NCBI GenBank assembly: GCA_020342025.1 | Contig: CP070840.1 | Coordinates: 475,559-481,758, forward strand | Source: Deltaproteobacteria bacterium | Lineage (GTDB): Bacteria > Desulfobacterota > DSM-4660 > Desulfatiglandales > HGW-15 | Length of the DNA: 6,200 bases | Direction: 5' to 3' | Shown here: in pieces, positions 1 through 6,200 of the stretch | How positions within the stretch are numbered: the first letter of the stretch is position 1 | Layout of the letters: every line of letters begins with the position of its first letter | Translations under genes and position numbers: made by a program | The notes under the pieces: model-generated | What the model saw: the letters and a program-made list of their open reading frames with translations, nothing else | The model's database searches: none | Told to the model about the DNA's origin: nothing

Positions 1-1
1 C

Positions 2-31
2 ATAGAAATGATGACGAAGACCCATAAGTAG
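2..31 (+). CDS. carA: Probable C-terminal end of carbamoyl-phosphate synthase small subunit (partial)
   Basis: Only nine codons and a TAG stop (29-31) lie inside the window; they read IEMMTKTHK. The stretch resembles the usual end of CarA, where a helix of the type FDxFIExM is followed by a short basic tail (E. coli CarA ends similarly). The position directly upstream of carB on the same strand is where carA normally sits. CarA is the glutamine amidotransferase subunit that feeds ammonia to CarB. The call rests on a very short match plus gene order. If it is right, carA and carB are separated by an unusually long gap of about 395 bp. No alternative coding frame is better supported here. Confidence 0.5.
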   Translation: MEMMTKTHK

Positions 32-42
32 TTAGTTAAAGA

Positions 43-130
43 GTGACCAGTGACAGGTGAGGAGTTTTCAGCGACTTCCAAGGGTCGAGCAGTGCTTACG
101 AACTCGTTGCTCGTCACTTGTAACTCGAGC
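43..130. repeat. Degenerate heptamer-phased repeats in inverted orientation
   Basis: On the + strand, 43-77 can be read as five consecutive 7-bp units: GTGACCA (43-49), GTGACAG (50-56), then degraded units at 57-63, 64-70 and 71-77. Positions 97-124 read as four units on the opposite strand, among them GTTACAA (complement of 118-124) and GTGACGA (complement of 111-117). The two arms match at about 18 of 28 positions when the first four units of the left arm are aligned, so this is a weak, degraded hairpin. A lone similar unit, GTGACTT, occurs at 416-422 on the far side of the palindrome. Function is unknown; it could be a decayed repetitive extragenic element. Confidence 0.5.
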
Positions 131-409
131 ACTGTACCATAAACATCAATATGAAAAAACTGTGCCTTAGCATCCACGGAGTGATGGCCCATTCCTTCAA
201 GACGCTATCTAAGGTGTTCAGGGGAAGTGGTCTAATCTTAGAGGGTTTAAGAGGACTCCGTATAGGTTTTGACGTTACATTCTGCCAGGGTTTTGTGGGC
301 GTAAACCCTCTAAGATCAGACCACGGCGATGCTCAGTGGAATTTTTTTTTGAGATATCGTCTTTCAGGAACAGGCCATCACTCCGTGAGACAGGAATATA
401 TGGTACAGT
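131..409. repeat. 279-bp imperfect palindrome with 11-bp terminal inverted repeats (MITE-like)
   Basis: The ends are perfect inverted repeats, ACTGTACCATA (131-141) and TATGGTACAGT (399-409). Further in, 175-189 pairs perfectly with 373-387 (15 bp). Shorter blocks 192-196/366-370, 199-204/358-363 and 206-210/352-356 also pair. The inner block 227-249 pairs with 302-324 at 22 of 23 positions. About 64 bases per arm are therefore complementary, around a central spacer of 52 nt (250-301). The element has no transposase and is short, terminally repeated and almost wholly self-complementary, as expected of a non-autonomous miniature transposable element or a large extragenic palindrome. No clear target-site duplication was seen. 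If transcribed with carA-carB it would fold into a long hairpin just before carB. The palindrome is seen directly; the mobile origin is inferred. Confidence 0.75.
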
Positions 410-426
410 AAACTAGTGACTTACCC

Positions 427-3400
427 ATGCCTAAACGCACAGACATAAAAAAGATTCTCATCATCGGCTCCGGCCCCATCATCATCGGCCAGGCCTGTGA
501 ATTCGATTATTCCGGAACCCAGGCCTGTAAGGCCTTAATGGAGGAAGGGTTCGAGGTGGTGCTCATAAACAGCAATCCCGCCACGATCATGACCGATCCG
601 GAGACGGCCCACCGCACCTATGTTGAACCCATCACGCCGGAGATAGTGGCAAAGGTGATTGAACGGGAAAGGCCCCATGCCCTTCTCCCCACGTTGGGTG
701 GCCAGACCGGGCTCAATACAGCGGTCGAGGTGGCTGAGACCGGCCTGCTGGCAAGACTGGGCGTGGAGATGATCGGGGCTACGGTAGGGGTCATCAAGAA
801 GGCCGAGGACAGGGAGCAATTCCGAGACGCCATGGATCGGATCGGACTGAAGGTGCCCAAGAGCGGCATCGTCAGAGACATGGATCAGGCCAGAGAAGTG
901 GCAGAAGGGATTGGTTATCCCCTCATCATCAGGGCCAGTTTTACCCTGGGCGGAATTGGTGGCGGTGTGGCCTACAACCGGGAAGAAATGGAAACCCTTG
1001 CGAGCGCAGGGCTCGAGGCCAGCATGATTTCCGAGATTATTATGGAAGAGTCTCTCATCGGCTGGAAGGAATATGAACTGGAAGTCATGCGGGATTTCAA
1101 AGACAACGTGGTCATCATCTGCTCCATAGAAAATTTCGATCCCATGGGCATTCATACTGGTGATAGCATCACGGTGGCTCCGGCTCAGACCCTGACGGAC
1201 AAGGAATATCAGGTCATGAGAGACGCGGCCATTGACATCATCAGGGAAATCGGCGTCGAGACCGGCGGTTCCAACATCCAATTTGCCATTCATCCGGAAA
1301 ACGGCGAAATGATGGTCATTGAGATGAATCCAAGGGTATCAAGAAGTTCAGCCCTCGCCTCCAAGGCAACCGGTTTTCCCATTGCCAAAATAGCCGCAAA
1401 ACTTGCTGTCGGATACACCCTGGATGAGATCGCCAATGATATCACACGAGAGACGCTTGCCTCCTTTGAACCGACCATCGATTATTGTGTGGTCAAAATA
1501 CCCCGCTGGGCCTTTGAAAAGTTCCCCGGGGCAGAAGACCGATTGACCACTTCCATGAAGTCGGTGGGTGAAACAATGGCCATCGGAAGGACCTTCAAAG
1601 AGTCCCTTCAGAAGGCCCTCAGGTCCCTGGAGATTGGTCGATATGGACTCGGTTCGGATATCCCCCAAGGCCGGGAGCAGGAACCGGATCTTCGGAAGAT
1701 TGAAAAGGGACTCATTAATCCAAACTCGAAGCGTATTTTTTACATCCGTGAGGCCTTTCGCGAGGGGATGTCCATTGAAAAGGTCTATGAACTCACCCGC
1801 ATCGATCCCTGGTTCCTCCACCACATCCAGCAGATATATGAGATGGAAGAAGCCATGAAGGATTTGAGGCGAAGAGGGCTTCACCTCAAAAAGTGGGACT
1901 CGGATTTCTTGAAGCAGGTGAAAGCATATGGATATTCTGACATCCAGTTGGCCAATCTGTTTCGGACTGAAGAGCAGACGGTGAGAGAAATAAGATCCTC
2001 CATGGCGGTCGCGCCCGTTTACAAACTGGTGGATACCTGCGCAGCAGAATTTGAGGCCTTCACGCCTTACTACTATTCAAGTTATGAGCAGGAAAATGAG
2101 ATCCGTTCTTCAGATAAAAAAAAGGTTGTTATTCTTGGTGGAGGTCCCAACAGAATAGGACAGGGTATTGAATTTGACTATTGCTGCGTTCAGGCATCCT
2201 TTGCCCTCAGGGAAATGGGGATTGAGAGCATCATGGTCAATAGCAATCCGGAGACGGTGAGCACAGACTATGATACCTCGGACAAACTCTATTTTGAGCC
2301 CCTTACTAGAGAAGATGTCCTAAACATCGTGGAGCAGGAAAAACCGGAAGGGGTTATCGTGCAATTTGGAGGACAAACGCCCCTGAACTTATCTGTTCCT
2401 TTGGCAGAGGCGGGCATAAATATTCTTGGGACGAGTCCTGATAGTATAGACAAGGCAGAAGACAGGGAGCGTTTCCAGGGCCTGCTGAAAAAGGTGAATC
2501 TGCTCCAACCAGAAAATGGAATCGCCACCAATGGACCGCAAGCCGTAGAGGTGGCCAGACAGATAGGATATCCTGTGGTGGTGAGACCGTCCTTTGTCTT
2601 AGGGGGTCGTGCCATGGAGATCGTGCATGACCAGGCCGATCTGGAGGTCTACATCCAAAGTGCGGTCCAGGTCTCCCCTGGTAAACCCGTACTGATCGAT
2701 CGATTCCTTGAACATGCTATCGAGATTGATGTTGATGCTATATCTGATGGCGAGGATACAGTCGTCGGTGGGATCATGGAACACATTGAGGAGGCTGGCA
2801 TCCACAGTGGCGATAGCGCGTGTGTTTTGCCTCCTATTTCTTTGGATGCGGACATTATCGAGCGGCTCAAAGAGCACACAAGGGCCTTGGCAAAGGAACT
2901 GAAAGTGGTGGGTTTGATGAACATTCAGTACGCCATCAAAGGTGGGGTTATCTATGTCCTCGAGGTCAATCCCCGGGCATCAAGGACAGTCCCATTTGTG
3001 AGCAAGGCGACCGGTGTCCCCTTGGCCAAACTGGCCACCAAGGTCATCATGGGAAAGAGCCTCAAGGAACTGGGCCTTACCAAAGAGGTCTCCCCATCGC
3101 ACCTTTCTGTGAAGGAATCCGTGTTTCCATTTGCCCGCTTCCCCGGAGTGGATACCCTTTTGGGCCCTGAAATGAAGTCCACAGGCGAGGTCATGGGCAT
3201 AGATCAGTCTTTCGGTCTTGCCTTCGCCAAATCGCAGTTGGCGGCAGGGCAGAAATTACCTTTGTCTGGAACCGTATTCGTCAGCGTGAAGGATGAAGAT
3301 AAGATGGGTTTGCTAAAGACCGCATTTCTACTCTACGACCTGGGGTTCAAGATCGTGGCCACCAAGGGCACTTCGGCCTTCCTCTCCCAACATGGCATTA

Positions 3401-3663
3401 CCAATGAGCGCGTCAACAAAGTACGGGAAGGAAGACCGCATATTGTGGATATGATTAAGAACGGGGAGGTTGACCTGGTTGTAAATACCACAAGCGGTAA
3501 GCCTGCCATCTCCGAGTCCTATTCTATCCGTCGCGCGGCACTAACGTTCGATATCCCTTACACAACCACCCTTTCAGGCGCCATAGCGACAGCACTGGCC
3601 ATAAAATCGATGACCCAGGGTGAACTGGACGTGAAGACCTTGCAGGAATACCATAGTCATTGA
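427..3663 (+). CDS. carB: Carbamoyl-phosphate synthase large subunit
   Basis: This is the cytoplasmic ATP-grasp subunit that joins bicarbonate, ammonia from CarA and two ATP into carbamoyl phosphate for arginine and pyrimidine synthesis. At 1078 residues it is complete (E. coli 1073). The two homologous halves are visible: a carboxyphosphate domain (about 1-400) and a carbamoyl-phosphate domain (about 560-940). A helical oligomerisation domain lies between them and an MGS-like allosteric domain follows from about 941. First-half ATP/metal residues R129, R169, E215, H243, E299, N301 and R303 match E. coli numbering; second-half R680, R720, E766, H793, E846, N848 and R850 match with a +5 shift. 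UMP-site residues K959, T979, T982, K998, N1020 and T1022 and ornithine-site E788, D796, E897 and T1047 are kept, suggesting UMP inhibition and ornithine activation. The start is fixed by the conserved opening [17 protein letters not shown] and by an in-frame stop at 409-411. No Shine-Dalgarno sequence is apparent. purF follows after 82 bp. Confidence 0.98.
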   Translation: MPKRTDIKKILIIGSGPIIIGQACEFDYSGTQACKALMEEGFEVVLINSNPATIMTDPETAHRTYVEPITPEIVAKVIERERPHALLPTLGGQTGLNTAVEVAETGLLARLGVEMIGATVGVIKKAEDREQFRDAMDRIGLKVPKSGIVRDMDQAREVAEGIGYPLIIRASFTLGGIGGGVAYNREEMETLASAGLEASMISEIIMEESLIGWKEYELEVMRDFKDNVVIICSIENFDPMGIHTGDSITVAPAQTLTDKEYQVMRDAAIDIIREIGVETGGSNIQFAIHPENGEMMVIEMNPRVSRSSALASKATGFPIAKIAAKLAVGYTLDEIANDITRETLASFEPTIDYCVVKIPRWAFEKFPGAEDRLTTSMKSVGETMAIGRTFKESLQKALRSLEIGRYGLGSDIPQGREQEPDLRKIEKGLINPNSKRIFYIREAFREGMSIEKVYELTRIDPWFLHHIQQIYEMEEAMKDLRRRGLHLKKWDSDFLKQVKAYGYSDIQLANLFRTEEQTVREIRSSMAVAPVYKLVDTCAAEFEAFTPYYYSSYEQENEIRSSDKKKVVILGGGPNRIGQGIEFDYCCVQASFALREMGIESIMVNSNPETVSTDYDTSDKLYFEPLTREDVLNIVEQEKPEGVIVQFGGQTPLNLSVPLAEAGINILGTSPDSIDKAEDRERFQGLLKKVNLLQPENGIATNGPQAVEVARQIGYPVVVRPSFVLGGRAMEIVHDQADLEVYIQSAVQVSPGKPVLIDRFLEHAIEIDVDAISDGEDTVVGGIMEHIEEAGIHSGDSACVLPPISLDADIIERLKEHTRALAKELKVVGLMNIQYAIKGGVIYVLEVNPRASRTVPFVSKATGVPLAKLATKVIMGKSLKELGLTKEVSPSHLSVKESVFPFARFPGVDTLLGPEMKSTGEVMGIDQSFGLAFAKSQLAAGQKLPLSGTVFVSVKDEDKMGLLKTAFLLYDLGFKIVATKGTSAFLSQHGITNERVNKVREGRPHIVDMIKNGEVDLVVNTTSGKPAISESYSIRRAALTFDIPYTTTLSGAIATALAIKSMTQGELDVKTLQEYHSH

Positions 3664-3730
3664 AGATTGAATATTGATAATTGAAAGATACAACCAATAG
3701 TCAATCTTCAATCGGCAATAGTCAATAAAT
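3659..3730. repeat. Heptamer-phased inverted repeat between carB and purF, overlapping the carB stop
   Basis: From the carB stop codon onward, 3661-3730 divides into ten 7-bp units. Units beginning TGA fill the left side (TGAAGAT at 3661, TGAATAT at 3668, then 3675 and 3682). Units beginning AAT fill the right side (3696, 3703, 3710, 3717, 3724). The left arm ATTGAAGATTGAATATTG (3659-3676) is complementary to 3695-3712 at 17 of 18 positions, with an 18-nt loop. The stem is AT-rich and no T-run follows, so it is not a standard intrinsic terminator. It could stabilise the upstream mRNA 3' end, modulate carB-purF read-through, or be a repetitive extragenic element. Confidence 0.7.
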
Positions 3731-3745
3731 AGAGGCTGAAGATCC

Positions 3746-5188
3746 ATGAGGCACTACGAATCCAGAAACGGCATTTCAAAAGAACAGAAAAGCACCTTGT
3801 CCCCAAGGCGGCCAAGGGAAGAATGCGGTGTATTTGCCATCTATGGTCACGAAGAGGCCGCAAAGCTGACCTATTTCGGCCTGTATGCCCTCCAGCACAG
3901 GGGCCAGGAAAGCGCTGGGATAGTAGCATCTGAAGGGAATTGCGTAACGGAGCACAAGGCCATGGGCCTGGTGCCGGATATCTTTGATGAGCAGATTTTG
4001 GACAAGTTGAAAGGGGATGTGGCCCTTGGCCATGTGAGGTATTCCACCACCGGTTCATCCCTCCCCGTAAATGCGCAGCCTTTCAGGATCCAGCACGCAG
4101 GAAGGACATTGGCCATCGCACACAACGGCAACCTCGTGAATTCCCGCCAGATGCGGACAGAACTGGAGGATGCTGGATCCATTTTTCAAACGAGCATGGA
4201 TACGGAAATCGTGCTGCACCTTGTGGCCAAGTCCATGAAAAAGGGGTTGGAGCAGGCCATGCTTCAAACCATGAAGCAGGTCAAAGGCGCCTACTCCATG
4301 GTTGTCATGACCGAGGATGCACTCATTGCAGCGCGAGATCCTCACGGGTTCCGACCTCTATGCCTTGGACGTCTGAATTCAGGCTATGTGGTCACCTCTG
4401 AAACCTGTGCCCTCGATCTGGTACATGCAGAATATGTGAGAGATGTGGAGCCGGGCGAGATATTGATCATCAACAAAAACGGCCTAAGGAGTATCCAATT
4501 AGAGACAGACTGCAGAAAGGCCCAGTGTATCTTTGAGCTCATTTACTTTTCCAGGCCGGACAGCAATGTGTATGGGCAAAATGTGTATCTCTTTCGCAAA
4601 AAACAGGGGGAGCTTCTTTCCAAGGAGTTCCCTGTTGAGGCGGATTTGGTGATGCCCTTCCCCGATTCGGGCAACTACGCGGCCATTGGGTATGCCCAAT
4701 CTTCCGGTCTTCCGTTGGAGATGGGTGTCATTAGAAATCATTATGTGGGAAGGACCTTTATCCAGCCCTCCCAGAGTATGCGGGACTTCGGCGTCAAGGT
4801 CAAACTCAATCCCGTAAAGGATCTGTTAAGAAACAAGCGGGTTCTGATCATAGAAGACTCCATCATCAGGGGGACCACGGCCCAAACAAGGATCAAAACA
4901 TTGCGAAATGTAGGCGCCCGCGAGGTTCACATGCTGGTCAGTTGCCCCCCTCATCGATTTCCTTGTCATTACGGCATTGATTTTTCCACAAGGGGTGAGC
5001 TGATCGCTGCCGAGAAGTCGGTGGAGGAGATTCGAGATTTCATTGGCCTGGATAGCCTTGGATACCTGCACGTGGACAACCTGGTGCAGGCGACCCATAT
5101 CCCCAGGAAAGATCTCTGCCTAGCCTGCTTTGACGGGGAATACCCCGTTCCCATAGATGCAGACTTCAACAAATACTGCCTCGAGTGA
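3746..5188 (+). CDS. purF: Amidophosphoribosyltransferase (glutamine PRPP amidotransferase), Fe-S type
   Basis: Catalyses the first committed step of purine synthesis in the cytoplasm: PRPP plus glutamine gives 5-phosphoribosylamine, glutamate and pyrophosphate. The 480-residue product has an N-terminal Ntn-hydrolase glutaminase domain with nucleophile C27 in REECGVFAIYGHEEA, a conserved LQHRGQESAGIV segment (49-60), R98 in GHVRYSTTG, N127-G128 in HNGN, and D152. A type I phosphoribosyltransferase domain follows, with flexible loop NHYVGRTFIQPSQ (331-343) and PRPP-loop IIEDSIIRGTT (368-378). C261, C407, C458 and C461 align with the four [4Fe-4S] ligands of Bacillus subtilis PurF, so this is the oxygen-sensitive, propeptide-processed class rather than the E. 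coli class. Cleavage before C27 would remove 26 residues, longer than the 11 of B. subtilis. ATG 3746 is the first start after an in-frame TGA (3737), with AGAGG (3731-3735) upstream. TTG 3797 would give a shorter propeptide but has a poorer ribosome site. Confidence 0.96.
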   Translation: MRHYESRNGISKEQKSTLSPRRPREECGVFAIYGHEEAAKLTYFGLYALQHRGQESAGIVASEGNCVTEHKAMGLVPDIFDEQILDKLKGDVALGHVRYSTTGSSLPVNAQPFRIQHAGRTLAIAHNGNLVNSRQMRTELEDAGSIFQTSMDTEIVLHLVAKSMKKGLEQAMLQTMKQVKGAYSMVVMTEDALIAARDPHGFRPLCLGRLNSGYVVTSETCALDLVHAEYVRDVEPGEILIINKNGLRSIQLETDCRKAQCIFELIYFSRPDSNVYGQNVYLFRKKQGELLSKEFPVEADLVMPFPDSGNYAAIGYAQSSGLPLEMGVIRNHYVGRTFIQPSQSMRDFGVKVKLNPVKDLLRNKRVLIIEDSIIRGTTAQTRIKTLRNVGAREVHMLVSCPPHRFPCHYGIDFSTRGELIAAEKSVEEIRDFIGLDSLGYLHVDNLVQATHIPRKDLCLACFDGEYPVPIDADFNKYCLE

Positions 5189-5213
5189 AAATCCTGCCCT
5201 GGATTCCAAATGT

Positions 5214-5282
5214 GAGGGGCGTCTATAAATAAATAATTTTCTATTGTAGCGAGTTACTTATTTAATCATGGCCGTCCCCCTC
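5214..5282. repeat. Imperfect AT-rich inverted repeat downstream of purF
   Basis: GAGGGG (5214-5219) is complementary to CCCCTC (5277-5282). Further in, TAAATAAATAA (5226-5236) pairs with TTACTTATTTA (5254-5264) at 10 of 11 positions, leaving a 17-nt loop. A shorter stem, AATCC/GGATT (5190-5194 and 5201-5205), precedes it. Neither is followed by a T-run, so neither is a classical intrinsic terminator. The location just after purF still makes an mRNA-end or termination role plausible. Confidence 0.4.
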
Positions 5283-5298
5283 TTCGTAGGAAAGAAGG

Positions 5299-5394
5299 AT
5301 GTTGGATGCCCCGGGAAAAATTAGCGAATTGAGCCTCGAACAACAGAAAAACCCATTGAAAATTATGGAAGCCGTCTTAGGTTTAAGTAAATGA
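5299..5394 (+). CDS. Possible 31-residue micro-ORF
   Basis: An ATG preceded by AGGA (5288-5291) at a 7-nt spacing opens a 31-codon frame ending in TGA (5392-5394). The product begins MLDAPGKISELSLEQQKN and ends VLGLSK. It is soluble-looking, with no membrane segment or cysteine. I recognise no family. Its last bases overlap the ATG of the next small frame as ATGA, an arrangement used for translational coupling. It may be a leader peptide, a remnant of a decayed gene, or chance; a frame this short is expected by chance. Confidence 0.2.
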   Translation: MLDAPGKISELSLEQQKNPLKIMEAVLGLSK

Positions 5395-5477
5395 ACCAGA
5401 AAGAGTTAGATAAAAAGGAAATTTTTTTAGACTTTGCAAACACTAACCAACGGAAAGGAGCAGAAAAATGCATCTGA
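5391..5477 (+). CDS. Possible 28-residue micro-ORF overlapping the sulfatase start
   Basis: The frame opens at the ATGA overlap with the preceding micro-ORF and encodes 28 residues starting MNQKELDKKEIFLDFANT, lysine-rich and charged. It ends at TGA 5475-5477, ten bases beyond the first base of the sulfatase ATG (5468), so a ribosome finishing it would stop over the sulfatase start. It has no clear ribosome binding site of its own. No family is recognised. Translational coupling is conceivable but unproven, and coincidence is the more conservative reading. Confidence 0.15.
   Translation: MNQKELDKKEIFLDFANTNQRKGAEKCI
5454..5460 (+). promoter_or_regulatory. Strong ribosome binding site of the sulfatase gene
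   Basis: AAAGGAG lies 7 nt before ATG 5468. It is the best Shine-Dalgarno match in the window. It selects this ATG over the in-frame ATG at codon 9, which would cut the basic n-region off the signal peptide. Confidence 0.75.
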
Positions 5478-6200
5478 GGAAATCATGGATTATGTTTGCG
5501 TTCGCTGCACTGGTGCTTCTGACGTGGGCCGTCGGGCCAGCAGCGGCAGCCAAGAAGCCTAACATACTGGTGATCTGGGGCGACGACGTAGGTCAAACGA
5601 ACATCAGCGCTTACACTTTCGGATTGGTAGGCTACAAGACACCCAATATCGACCGCATCGCCAAGGAGGGCATCATGTTCACCGATTATTATGGTGAGCA
5701 GAGCTGCACTGCGGGCCGCTCATCGTTCATTACGGGTCAGAGCGTGTTTCGCACCGGTTTGAGCAAAGTCGGCCTTCCTGGAGCAGACCTGGGCATAAGG
5801 GAGGAAGACCCGACGATTGCCGGTCTTCTTAAAGCCCAGGGTTATGCCACGGGGCAGTTCGGTAAAAACCATTTGGGTGACAAGGATGAACATTTGCCGA
5901 CCAACCATGGATTCGACGAGTTCTTTGGCAATCTTTACCACCTCAATGCTGAAGAAGAGCCGGAGCTTCCGGACTATCCAAAAGACCCCAACTTCCGTAA
6001 GCGCTTTGGCCCGCGCGGTGTCATCAAGTCCTCGGCCGAAGGTAAGATCGAGGACACCGGGGCGCTCACGAAAAAACGCATGGAGACCATCGACGATGAT
6101 ACCCTAACCGCCGCCTTGGACTTCATCGAACGTGCCCAAAAAGAGGGAAAACCATTCTTCGTCTGGTGGAACGGCACACGTATGCACTTCCGGACCCACG
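5468..6200 (+). CDS. Exported sulfatase (arylsulfatase-like), 3' end outside the window
   Basis: The first 244 codons are open to the window edge. The product starts with a Sec-type signal peptide: basic n-region HLRK, hydrophobic core at about 7-20, and an Ala-rich cleavage region at about 25-28. It is therefore probably periplasmic. The mature part is a type I (alkaline-phosphatase-fold) sulfatase: PNILVIWGDD with metal ligands D39-D40, the active-site motif CTAGRSSFITG with C80 as the predicted formylglycine and R84, the GKNHLGD block (K133, H135), and NHGFDEFFG (H147). Such enzymes hydrolyse sulfate esters of aryl or carbohydrate compounds; the substrate cannot be told from sequence. A is present where the canonical CxPxR motif has P. 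The segments LYHLNAEEEPE and NGTRMHFRTH recall a widespread arylsulfatase subfamily that I believe shares CTAGR. Maturation needs a formylglycine-generating enzyme or an anaerobic radical-SAM sulfatase-maturing enzyme, neither present in the window. About half or more of the gene lies beyond the edge. Confidence 0.93.
   Translation, partial: MHLRKSWIMFAFAALVLLTWAVGPAAAAKKPNILVIWGDDVGQTNISAYTFGLVGYKTPNIDRIAKEGIMFTDYYGEQSCTAGRSSFITGQSVFRTGLSKVGLPGADLGIREEDPTIAGLLKAQGYATGQFGKNHLGDKDEHLPTNHGFDEFFGNLYHLNAEEEPELPDYPKDPNFRKRFGPRGVIKSSAEGKIEDTGALTKKRMETIDDDTLTAALDFIERAQKEGKPFFVWWNGTRMHFRTH

Larger units (their letters stand above)
32..426. other. Intergenic region between probable carA and carB
   Basis: This 395-bp gap holds two repeat structures: degenerate heptamers at about 43-130 and a 279-bp imperfect palindrome at 131-409. 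It also has a run of nine T at 342-350. I see no convincing promoter and no RNA gene. The one long open frame (151-411) lies almost wholly inside the palindrome and has no ribosome binding site, so I do not annotate it as a gene. Confidence 0.75.
5189..5467. other. Intergenic region between purF and the sulfatase gene
   Basis: This 279-bp, rather AT-rich gap separates the nucleotide-synthesis genes from an unrelated sulfatase, so a transcription end and a new promoter are expected here. I see the imperfect hairpin at 5214-5282 and two micro-ORFs (5299-5394 and 5391-5477). I could not find a convincing -35/-10 pair; TTGAAA at 5356-5361 has no good -10 partner at the right distance. A small A/T palindrome (TAAAAA 5411-5416 with TTTTTTA 5423-5429) is too weak to name. 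Confidence 0.6.

Noticed and set aside
349..402. A possible promoter for carB (TTGAGA at 349-354, TATATG at 397-402)
   Set aside because: The hexamers are too far apart to pair, and neither has a suitable partner at 16-18 nt.
151..411. An 86-codon open frame between probable carA and carB
   Set aside because: It lies almost entirely within the 279-bp palindrome, has no ribosome binding site, shows no recognisable motif and stops at the terminal repeat. It is best explained as a by-product of the repeat.
122..418. A possible target-site duplication flanking the palindrome (ACTCGAG against ACTAGTG)
   Set aside because: The match is imperfect and does not abut both ends at equal distance, so it does not support an insertion footprint.
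535..1293. A 252-codon minus-strand open frame
   Set aside because: It is antisense to the strongly conserved first half of carB, and its translation has no recognisable domain. It is a shadow of carB codon structure.
1348..1884. A 178-codon minus-strand open frame
   Set aside because: It is fully antisense to carB with no family resemblance, so it is a codon-bias shadow.
3708..4058. A 116-codon minus-strand frame spanning the carB-purF gap and the purF start
   Set aside because: It mostly mirrors purF coding sequence, and its protein shows no motif or plausible ribosome site.
5817..6107. A 96-codon + strand frame in the right part of the window
   Set aside because: It is in another frame inside the sulfatase gene, whose own frame carries clear sulfatase motifs.

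Overview
The window looks like a chromosomal segment of a Gram-negative bacterium, most likely a deltaproteobacterial (Desulfobacterota) lineage. This placement is inferred from the tandem order carA(end)-carB-purF, a Bacillus-type iron-sulfur PurF, and intergenic heptamer-phased repeats. I believe such repeats are common in those genomes but could not check. The clear genes are all on the + strand, and no RNA gene, CRISPR array or transposase gene was seen.

Layout: positions 2-31 probably hold the last codons of carA, the glutaminase subunit of carbamoyl-phosphate synthase. A 395-bp non-coding gap follows. It contains degenerate heptamer repeats (43-130) and a 279-bp imperfect palindrome (131-409) with perfect 11-bp ends, which resembles a MITE. 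carB (427-3663) is complete, with all the substrate and allosteric residues I checked. The 82-bp carB-purF gap (3664-3745) holds a second heptamer-phased inverted repeat that begins at the carB stop codon. purF (3746-5188) is complete, with the catalytic Cys after a 26-residue propeptide and four predicted [4Fe-4S] ligands. A 279-bp gap (5189-5467) holds an AT-rich imperfect hairpin and two tiny overlapping ORFs of uncertain reality. An exported sulfatase gene starts at 5468 and runs off the right edge.

Function: CarA/CarB make carbamoyl phosphate for arginine and pyrimidine synthesis, and PurF commits PRPP to purine synthesis. Both use glutamine as nitrogen donor, so the left 5.2 kb is a nucleotide-biosynthesis cluster. 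The sulfatase is unrelated: it is a periplasmic sulfate-ester hydrolase and probably starts a new transcription unit. Its active-site motif is CTAGR rather than the canonical CxPxR.

The genes are ordinary housekeeping genes plus a sulfatase. The unusual content is intergenic: the palindrome between carA and carB, the two heptamer-phased inverted repeats on either side of carB, and the possible micro-ORF chain leading into the sulfatase. I did not find convincing evidence of a new multi-gene system.
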